A stretch of DNA of 7,987 nucleotides. It comes from Planctomycetaceae bacterium. Lineage in GTDB: Bacteria; Planctomycetota; Planctomycetia; Pirellulales; Pirellulaceae. Positions within the stretch are counted from its first letter, which is position 1; each line of letters begins with the position of its first letter. The notes below the pieces were generated by a model. That model was not told the DNA's origin. It saw only the letters and a program-made list of their open reading frames with translations, and ran no database searches. A program made the translations under genes and the position numbers. This document shows positions 1 to 5,150 of this stretch, one piece after another. The stretch covers positions 1 through 7,987 of the forward strand of contig SLMF01000106.1 of NCBI GenBank assembly GCA_007133715.1, given 5' to 3'.

Positions 1-1
1 C

Positions 2-1153
2 GATTTCATCAACGCCGCCCAGTTGTTGAATCAGCCGGTCAAGCTGATCGCGATGGCCGACGCCTTCGAAGACCGCGTGCGCGGCTCGCTGAACCGTTTG
101 CAGGATGAATGGTCCGACTACATCGACGTGCCGGACGAACGGATCTGTACCGGTTTGGATAACAATGCCAAGGTCTTGGAAACGGACCCCGACGTGGTGC
201 TGATGGCCTCGCCGCCCGGTTTCCGGCCCTGGCAGTACGGCGAGGCGGTGCGGGCTGGTAAACATGTGTTCATGGAAAAACCCTGCTGCATCGACGCCCC
301 GGGGTACCGCTCGCTGGTCGCCTCGAACGAAATGGCAGACGAAAAGGAGCTGCGGGTGGTGGTCGGTTTGCAGCGGCATCATCAGGCGAGTTACATTCGC
401 GGAATCGAGGAGATCCACGAAGGCAAGTTGGGCGAGGTGATGTTCCTGCGGGTGTATTGGAACGGACTCGGCGGCGGCGGACGCGATCTGGGCTCACGAC
501 CCCAAAATGACCCCGAGGAAATGCGGTTCCAAGTCCGCAATTGGGGCTGCTTCCGCTGGCTGTACGGAGACAATATCGTCGAACAGCATGTCCACAACAT
601 CGACATCGCTAACTGGGTCATGGCTCGCGACGGCAACCATCGCGCGGCACACCCGGTCGAAGCCAATGGCATGGGGGGGCGTGTCCATCGTGGCAACTAT
701 GGCGACATCTTCGATCATCACTACATCGAATTCACCTACGCTGATGGCACGAAGATGTTCAGCCAGTCACGGCATCAGCCGGGAACCTGGAACCAGGTCA
801 ACGAGTTCGTGCATGGTAAGGAGGGCAGCCGGAGCGTCTCGGTGGGCGGTGGACCCGAATTGGAAAGTGGCAACCCCTACGTGCAGGAACAGGTCGCCTT
901 GATCAAAGCCATCCGCGATGGCGAAGAGTTGAACGAGGGCTGGTTCGGCGCGGTCAGCAGCATGACGGCCGTGATGGGCCGCATGGCCAGCTATTCCGGC
1001 CAGGTCATCCGCTGGGACGAGGCTGTGGCACAAGGTCCAGAAGAAGGGCCTGAGCAACTGGCCTGGGATGCCCAACCCCGGAGCTTGCCGGACCAGGACG
1101 GCCGCTATCCCTATCCCACGCCCGGCGCCTACAACCCCTACGAATCCCTGTAG
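2..1153 (+). CDS. Gfo/Idh/MocA family oxidoreductase, 5'-truncated by window edge
   Basis: This is the C-terminal part of a Gfo/Idh/MocA-type NAD(P)-dependent sugar or polyol dehydrogenase. The frame is open to the left edge and ends at TAG 1151-1153. A TTG at 23 is only an internal codon, because the GxGxxG Rossmann loop that must precede this part is missing. Visible motifs are the end of the Rossmann domain (DPDVVLMASPP, then AGKHVFMEKP, with the family's signature EKP lysine at bases 278-280) and, in the alpha/beta domain, VEQHVHNIDIANWV (about 581-622), which carries the usual HxxD site. The C-terminal stretch LIKAIRDGEELNEG is also typical. Related planctomycete proteins often carry a Tat signal and run to about 420-450 residues, so roughly 40-70 residues are probably missing. 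The substrate cannot be read from the sequence. The family call is secure. Confidence 0.93.
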   Translation, partial: DFINAAQLLNQPVKLIAMADAFEDRVRGSLNRLQDEWSDYIDVPDERICTGLDNNAKVLETDPDVVLMASPPGFRPWQYGEAVRAGKHVFMEKPCCIDAPGYRSLVASNEMADEKELRVVVGLQRHHQASYIRGIEEIHEGKLGEVMFLRVYWNGLGGGGRDLGSRPQNDPEEMRFQVRNWGCFRWLYGDNIVEQHVHNIDIANWVMARDGNHRAAHPVEANGMGGRVHRGNYGDIFDHHYIEFTYADGTKMFSQSRHQPGTWNQVNEFVHGKEGSRSVSVGGGPELESGNPYVQEQVALIKAIRDGEELNEGWFGAVSSMTAVMGRMASYSGQVIRWDEAVAQGPEEGPEQLAWDAQPRSLPDQDGRYPYPTPGAYNPYESL

Positions 1154-1172
1154 ACACGGCATCCTGCCGTGT
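1154..1172. repeat. Perfect inverted repeat directly after the oxidoreductase stop
   Basis: ACACGGCA (1154-1161), a TCC loop and TGCCGTGT (1165-1172) form a perfect 8-bp stem that starts on the base after the TAG stop. No T-run follows (the next bases are ACGAGAAACTCC), so it is not a canonical intrinsic terminator. It could still act as a 3' mRNA-stabilising hairpin or be one copy of a dispersed palindromic repeat. The right half, TCCTGCCGTG, occurs again 20 bases downstream. Confidence 0.6.
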
Positions 1173-1250
1173 ACGAGAAACTCCTGCCGTGCCCAACCGG
1201 GCCATGGCGTCTTGCCGTGAGCCAACGCGGTTCGCCATGGCATTCCTGCC
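1162..1250. repeat. Cluster of degenerate short direct repeats with TCCTGCC core
   Basis: TCCTGCCGTG occurs exactly at 1162-1171 and 1182-1191. A variant, TCTTGCCGTG, is at 1210-1219, and TCCTGCC returns at 1244-1250. The last two copies sit in a longer imperfect repeat in which GCCATGGC is followed by GTCTTGCC (1201-1216) or ATTCCTGCC (1234-1250). Spacing between cores is irregular (20, 28 and 34 bases), so this is not a CRISPR array. It looks like decayed REP-like or intergenic repeat DNA, with no identifiable function. Confidence 0.45.
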
Positions 1251-1358
1251 AAGATTCTCCCCGTGGCGGGTACCGCGGTTTTTGCCGGGACCCGCTGGGG
1301 GGACCAATCGGCCGTCATTGTCTGGATCCCCACGTCGCCGGACGAACGCCCGCCGTTT

Positions 1359-1374
1359 GAGTTGCAGCCAACTC
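1359..1374. promoter_or_regulatory. Short perfect hairpin upstream of the methyltransferase start
   Basis: GAGTTG (1359-1364), a CAGC loop and CAACTC (1369-1374) form a 6-bp stem. It ends 11 bases before the ribosome binding site of the gene that starts at 1399. It could be a small operator or an mRNA leader hairpin, but a 6-bp palindrome can arise by chance. Confidence 0.25.
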
Positions 1375-1385
1375 CCAGAAAACTC

Positions 1386-1391
1386 GAGAGG
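1386..1391 (+). promoter_or_regulatory. Ribosome binding site deciding the 1399 start
   Basis: GAGAGG lies 7 bases upstream of ATG 1399. This is the reason for choosing 1399 over the in-frame ATG at 1204 and the upstream alternative starts. A complete export signal also begins at 1399. Confidence 0.7.
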
Positions 1392-1398
1392 TTTCCAC

Positions 1399-2814
1399 AT
1401 GGACACGAATGACAATCCCCACGTGCCGCCCTGCCGGTGGACCCGCCGGTCGCTTTTCCGTTCGGTCTCCAGCGGGATCTGGGTTCTGCTATTGGCCGGA
1501 CCGGGTGCGCCGCTTGCCGTGGCGGAGTCCGCATCCGCTCCGCAGTCGGCGGTGGTGTTTCCGGCCGCCGCCCTGCGGGATCTGCAGGAGGTTTTTCAAG
1601 AGTACCAACCCGAACTGCCGGCCCCCCAGCGGCTGGGGATGCAGGAGATCGTGGCTTACGAGGAGCATCCTTTGTTCGTGTATGCCGAGGGTCGGGTGGC
1701 GAGTGTCGCGGACGGCACCACGGCCCGTCGCCGCCTGCTGTTCTTCAAGCCCTCGGTATTCGTGTTGGAAGAACGGATCGTTGGCCTGCGGGCGTTACCG
1801 GAGGCCTGCTGGTGGGATTTGGCGGCCGAGCGGATCGGGGCGGAGGAGGACGGGTTGCGGCAGGTGCAGGTACCCGGCGGGTGGCTGCTCTGGCACCCGT
1901 TGCCACCCGAGTTTTCGTCAACCGAGTCGGAGGGCCCTTCGTATCGCCAGGTGCACGTGTTCTTGATTCCGCCGGCGGACGCGGTGCTGGGCGAGCGGGA
2001 GGCACCGATGCTGGGCGTGTCGGTTCGGGCGTCTGGCGAGTTCGTGATTTCGGCGGGCCAGCAGCAGTGGGAAGTCCGCCTCCCGCAGGAGGCCGAGGCA
2101 GCCGGCTCGCTGGCGGTCTGGGACGCCGAGGGCACGGCGCAACTCGAGCGGCGGCTGCTGCCGTCGGGCATTCTGCCACACGGTCCCGAGGGGGTTCCCC
2201 TGCTCGATCGCTGGGATTCCGCTTACCGGCGTGGTCGCGCGGGTTGGGACCCGGGTCGCCCGGCCAGCGACTTGCGCGAGGCGGTCGAGTCGGATGCGCT
2301 CCCGGTGGGGCGGGCTTTGGAATTGGGTTGCGGGAGCGGGATCAACGCGATTTATCTGGCCCAGCACGGTTTTGAAGTCACGGCGTTGGACGTGGCCCCC
2401 ACCGCCCTTCGGCAAGCCGAGCAGTTGGCCAAGGAGGCGGGGGTCGACATCCGCTGGGTGCTGGCCGATGCCTCCGCTCCCCCCGAGATGGAACCGTTCG
2501 ATTTCATCTTCGACCGCGGCTGCTATCACCACGTCCGCCATCAGGACGCGGCCGGCTATGTCAGCGGCCTCCGCCGGTTGACCCGGCCGGGCGGGAAGGT
2601 CATGATCCTGGCCGCCAATGCCAACGAACCGCATCGGGGGGGGCCGCCCAGAATTCACGAACACGAACTGCGGGCCGATTTCTCCCGGGATTTCACCTTC
2701 GAATGGCTGAAAGAAACCCGCTTCGATTCCGTCTCGGCCGACCGCGCTACCTCGCTGGCTTGGAATCTCCTCCTGGTGAGAAAGGAAGATCCCCCGCCCG
2801 AGCCCGCACCCTGA
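1399..2814 (+). CDS. Putatively exported class I SAM-dependent methyltransferase with N-terminal beta-rich domain
   Basis: The protein has 471 residues from ATG 1399. Residues 15-21 (TRRSLFR) match a twin-arginine signal, followed by a mildly hydrophobic stretch (about 25-42) and a likely cleavage site after AVA (40-42). Residues about 45-265 form an unrecognised, probably beta-rich domain. Its RRRLLFFKPSVFVLEERI stretch (110-127) and the following WHPLP and VFLIPPADA segments weakly recall the C-terminal beta-sandwich of heparinase II/III-like proteins. Residues about 268-462 are a Rossmann methyltransferase: motif I ELGCGSG (308-314), acidic D331 after beta-2, LADAS (355-359), and FDFIFDRGCYHH (367-378), which resembles TehB/thiopurine-methyltransferase-like enzymes. 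A Pro-rich tail ends the protein. The methyl acceptor is unknown. An export signal on a SAM-dependent enzyme is odd, because SAM is made in the cytoplasm. The methyltransferase fold is secure; export and the N-terminal domain's role are inference. Confidence 0.85.
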   Translation: MDTNDNPHVPPCRWTRRSLFRSVSSGIWVLLLAGPGAPLAVAESASAPQSAVVFPAAALRDLQEVFQEYQPELPAPQRLGMQEIVAYEEHPLFVYAEGRVASVADGTTARRRLLFFKPSVFVLEERIVGLRALPEACWWDLAAERIGAEEDGLRQVQVPGGWLLWHPLPPEFSSTESEGPSYRQVHVFLIPPADAVLGEREAPMLGVSVRASGEFVISAGQQQWEVRLPQEAEAAGSLAVWDAEGTAQLERRLLPSGILPHGPEGVPLLDRWDSAYRRGRAGWDPGRPASDLREAVESDALPVGRALELGCGSGINAIYLAQHGFEVTALDVAPTALRQAEQLAKEAGVDIRWVLADASAPPEMEPFDFIFDRGCYHHVRHQDAAGYVSGLRRLTRPGGKVMILAANANEPHRGGPPRIHEHELRADFSRDFTFEWLKETRFDSVSADRATSLAWNLLLVRKEDPPPEPAP

Positions 2815-2932
2815 CACGGACTCCCTGCGCTCGGCCGCAAACCGAAAGTGCGTTTCGCGCCGGGCGGGACTTGCTCCCCATTGCCAGCATGTAACAATGC
2901 TGCAAGTCAATTGATGCCAATGCATGACAGCG

Positions 2933-2940
2933 AAGGAGGT
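2933..2940 (+). promoter_or_regulatory. Near-consensus ribosome binding site of the redoxin gene
   Basis: AAGGAGGT is a full match to the anti-Shine-Dalgarno core, 8 bases before ATG 2949. It fixes the start and predicts strong translation. The 134-base gap before the gene also holds a weak AGCAT/ATGCT dyad (2886-2901). I see no good terminator or promoter there. Confidence 0.8.
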
Positions 2941-2948
2941 AGCGACCG

Positions 2949-3581
2949 ATGAAACGCAGGCGAATTGGGTTGGTAATGCTGGTCTTGCTGGGCCTGCTGG
3001 GTAGCGGTACCGTTGTGGGGGCCGAGCTGGAACTGGGGCAGGCGGCGCCGGATTTCGCAGGCTTGATGGGAGTCGACGACCGGCCCCATGCACTGGCCGA
3101 CTACGAACAGGCAAAACTGGTGGTGGTCGTGTTCACCTGCAACCATTGCCCGGTGTCTCAGGCGTACGAGGACCGTTTGATAGCCCTTCAAAAGGCCTAT
3201 GAAGACAAGCAGGTTCAGTTGATTGCGATCAATCCCAACTGTCCGGAGATCGAACCGGAGGACAGTTTCGCGAACATGAAGGAACGGGCTGCGGGCCGTG
3301 ACTTGGGCAATTGGCGGCAGAACAAGGAGCCGTTCCATTTCCCCTATGTCGTCGATGCGACCCAGGAGGTGGCCAAGGCTTATGGAGCGGCGGTCACGCC
3401 CCACGTGTTCGTCTTGGATGGCGAGCGCAAGATCGCCTACATGGGGTCGATCGACAACAACATGAATGCCATGGCGGTGCGAAACCACTTTCTCCGTGAT
3501 GCGCTCGATGCCCTGCTGGCGGGTGAAACGCCCGAGCCCGCCTCGACACGCCCGCTGGGATGTATGATCATTTGGAAGTGA
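2949..3581 (+). CDS. Secreted thioredoxin-fold redoxin (AhpC/TSA-like family)
   Basis: This 210-residue protein starts with a Sec signal peptide (MKRRR, then hydrophobic 6-23, likely cut after VVGA at 25). The mature part is a redoxin/AhpC-TSA fold: GQAAPDFAGL (30-39), the active-site strand and VVVFTCNHCPVSQAYEDR (59-76) with CxxC at C64/C67, LIAINPN (91-97), and the cis-Pro loop VTPHVFVLD (149-157; cis-Pro probably P151). The C-terminus, STRPLGCMIIWK, carries a further Cys (C205); a G-C-x-I-K-W-like ending is common in this planctomycete group. It likely performs thiol-disulfide exchange or peroxide/thiol reduction in the periplasm; its partner is unknown. It lies 134 bases after the methyltransferase gene and 95 bases before the thioredoxin lipoprotein gene, on the same strand, so co-transcription is plausible. 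The fold call is strong; the reaction is not determined. Confidence 0.9.
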   Translation: MKRRRIGLVMLVLLGLLGSGTVVGAELELGQAAPDFAGLMGVDDRPHALADYEQAKLVVVVFTCNHCPVSQAYEDRLIALQKAYEDKQVQLIAINPNCPEIEPEDSFANMKERAAGRDLGNWRQNKEPFHFPYVVDATQEVAKAYGAAVTPHVFVLDGERKIAYMGSIDNNMNAMAVRNHFLRDALDALLAGETPEPASTRPLGCMIIWK

Positions 3582-3662
3582 ACCCGGCCGGTGCACGCTC
3601 TGCGTACCGCCCGCGGGCTGTCGTCGAGCACGCAAATGGTCGGAAACCGGTTCTCGTTTTGT

Positions 3663-3669
3663 GGAAGGA
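3663..3669 (+). promoter_or_regulatory. Ribosome binding site deciding the 3677 start
   Basis: GGAAGGA lies 7 bases before ATG 3677. It supports this start over an in-frame ATG at 3560, which would overlap the redoxin gene and place about 40 non-signal residues in front of the lipoprotein signal. Confidence 0.7.
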
Positions 3670-3676
3670 TGTGGAG

Positions 3677-4306
3677 ATGAAGACACTGCGATCCCTGCTG
3701 GTTGCTCTCCTCGTGGGCGTGATGCTGAGCGGATGCGGGCCGGAACCGGCGGGCGAGCCGGCCCCGCCGGTTCCCACCGAGTCTCCTGTTCCGGAGCCAA
3801 GTGATCCGGTCGAACCGACGGGAGAAGGGGAACCGTTGGACGAGCAGGCGGCAGATACGGACACGGCCGACGTTTCGGTCCGGGTGATCGACGAGCAAGA
3901 ATTTGACGAGGTGGTCTCTTCGTATCGGGGAGATGTCGTGCTGGTGGACTTTTGGGCCACCTGGTGTGTGGCCTGTGTCGATCTGTTCCCGCACACGGTC
4001 GAACTGCATCAGCGGTTTGCCGATCAGGGGCTGCGGGTGATTTCGGTCAGTTTTGACGAGCCGGACATGGAGGAGAACGTCTTGAAGTTCTTGCAGGAGC
4101 AAGGCGCGACGTTCGACAATTTCATCAGCCAGTACGGTTCGGGGATCGAATCGGCCGACAATTTCGATCTGCCGGGTCCGCTGCCCTACATTGTGCTGTA
4201 TGATCGAGCGGGCGAAGTGGCCCACACGTTTCCCGAGCCGCGGAGTGCCGTCGATCCGGCAGCGATCGATCAAGCGGTGGAAGCGTTATTGGCGACGGAG
4301 CTCTGA
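3677..4306 (+). CDS. TlpA-like thioredoxin-domain lipoprotein
   Basis: This 209-residue protein starts with a lipoprotein signal (MKTLRSLLVALLVGVML) and a lipobox LSGC, with lipidated C20. Gly at +2 argues against inner-membrane retention under the E. coli rule. Residues 21-66 are a Pro/Glu/Asp-rich low-complexity spacer. The thioredoxin domain follows: VVLVDFWATWCVACVDLFP (87-105) with redox Cys C97 and C100, RVISVSFDE (120-128), and the cis-Pro region PLPYIVLYDRAGEV (168-181; P170). The active site is CVAC rather than thioredoxin's CGPC. TlpA/ResA-type proteins reduce or exchange disulfides outside the cytoplasm, for example in cytochrome c maturation or periplasmic protein repair. No cytochrome-assembly gene is visible here, so the target is unknown. 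It follows the redoxin gene by 95 bases and ends 28 bases from the convergent sprT-like gene. Confidence 0.9.
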   Translation: MKTLRSLLVALLVGVMLSGCGPEPAGEPAPPVPTESPVPEPSDPVEPTGEGEPLDEQAADTDTADVSVRVIDEQEFDEVVSSYRGDVVLVDFWATWCVACVDLFPHTVELHQRFADQGLRVISVSFDEPDMEENVLKFLQEQGATFDNFISQYGSGIESADNFDLPGPLPYIVLYDRAGEVAHTFPEPRSAVDPAAIDQAVEALLATEL

Positions 4307-4334
4307 GCCGCCGTTGCCGCGGGCAGGGCGTGTT

Positions 4335-5150
4335 TCAGGCGAGTTCCCCATCTGCCGGGATGCAGGGCGTTTCGATCCGTTCCAGCCGCGTCACGGGCAC
4401 GTAGAACTTGCGGTAGTGGTTCCCGTCCGAATACCGGACGCCCTGGGGGTCGCGTACCAGCACCGTGGCCCGGCGGGTGATCCGGTTGACGCGTCCGGTA
4501 TAGAGTTGGCCGCGATGGGTAAAGCGGACCCAGACCCCGGACCGGATCCCGAAATCACGCCACGCCCGCTCGCGCGCCGTGATCAAGGCGTGTTGGTGGT
4601 GCGTGTGCAGAAAAAAACGTTCCGCAATGGATTGAAAGCGTTCCGCTCCGCAGTTCGAATCACGCCACAGCAGCATTTCCAGCAGGTGGACCATTTCGTG
4701 TTCCATCACTCGCTGCAAGGCCTCCAGTCGGTCACGGCAGACCAGCCCGCTGACCGTCACCTCACGTTCTTCCCCGCGGAAGGTCTGCATGAGCAACGAA
4801 CTGGAGACCACGATTTCGAACTCGCAGTAGAAGGTCAGCCCCGCTCGCGTGTAATGCTCGTGCCGCATCGTCTTGCCCGCCGCCAGCGTCATGCGCTGGG
4901 AAACGCGAAAGGACAGCGGCATGTCCCCCAGGACCTTGCGGCAAGCACCTGCGAAGAAGGCCGCGTCATACAGATCGAACATGCGGCGCAAATCGTCCGG
5001 ATGCAGGCGGCGGAAATTGGGGCTGTCCAGACGAGGCGATTCGTCCAGCAGCCGATCATAGATGGCGCGCGTCCTCTGCCGGATCGTTTCGGCGTCCCCT
5101 TGTTGGGTCAAAAGCTGCTCGGCCAACTCGATTTCGATCACCGGCGGCAT
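4335..5150 (-). CDS. SprT-like zinc metalloprotease-fold protein with C-terminal SH3-like region
   Basis: This 271-residue protein is read leftward from ATG 5148-5150 to TGA 4335-4337. The SprT-like domain (about 50-190) includes FDLYDAAFFAGACRKVLG (58-75), the zinc-binding helix with HEMVH (H151, E152, H155), and a following NCGAERFQSIAERFFLHTHHQH segment (166-187). Many SprT/Spartan proteins have a His-Gly before the next Phe, supplying the third zinc ligand; here that position reads Cys-Gly (C167-G168), so the ligand may be C167 or a His at 182-187. The C-terminal region (about 203-235, VWVRFTHRGQLYTGRVNRITRRATVLV) looks like a small SH3-like beta-barrel. No signal peptide is seen, so it is probably cytoplasmic. 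Spartan-type members degrade DNA-crosslinked proteins, but that role is not shown for this bacterial branch. The start overlaps the 3' end of hemG by 13 bases, with GGGAGA at 5157-5162, which suggests translational coupling. Confidence 0.85.
   Translation of the reverse strand: MPPVIEIELAEQLLTQQGDAETIRQRTRAIYDRLLDESPRLDSPNFRRLHPDDLRRMFDLYDAAFFAGACRKVLGDMPLSFRVSQRMTLAAGKTMRHEHYTRAGLTFYCEFEIVVSSSLLMQTFRGEEREVTVSGLVCRDRLEALQRVMEHEMVHLLEMLLWRDSNCGAERFQSIAERFFLHTHHQHALITARERAWRDFGIRSGVWVRFTHRGQLYTGRVNRITRRATVLVRDPQGVRYSDGNHYRKFYVPVTRLERIETPCIPADGELA

Larger units (their letters stand above)
1154..1398. other. Non-coding gap with repeats before the methyltransferase gene
   Basis: About 245 bases separate the oxidoreductase stop from the next gene's best start. 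The downstream reading frame extends back to 1189, but that stretch encodes an Arg/Pro-rich sequence unlike a protein and comes before a clear Shine-Dalgarno and signal peptide, so it is treated as untranslated. It holds the hairpin and TCCTGCC repeats listed separately, plus a tight hairpin GAGTTG-CAGC-CAACTC (1359-1374) about 25 bases upstream of the ATG. I see no convincing -35/-10 pair. Confidence 0.5.

Noticed and set aside
1154..1172. Intrinsic terminator for the oxidoreductase gene
   Set aside because: The stem is good but no T-run follows within 10 bases, so I list it only as an inverted repeat.
1162..1250. CRISPR-like array
   Set aside because: Repeats are only 7-17 bases, degenerate and irregularly spaced, and no cas gene is nearby.
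1189..1398. N-terminal extension of the methyltransferase gene to 1189
   Set aside because: The extension is Arg/Pro-rich, overlaps the repeat cluster and would bury the export signal; the ATG at 1399 has a good ribosome binding site and starts a coherent Tat-like signal.
1918..3114. 398-residue open frame on the minus strand opposite the methyltransferase and redoxin genes
   Set aside because: It lies antisense to two genes with clear domains and ribosome binding sites, its translation shows no family motif, and high GC content makes such long antisense frames common.
2907..4273. Two long overlapping minus-strand frames opposite the redoxin and thioredoxin genes
   Set aside because: They are Arg/His/Gln-rich shadows of two strongly supported plus-strand genes.
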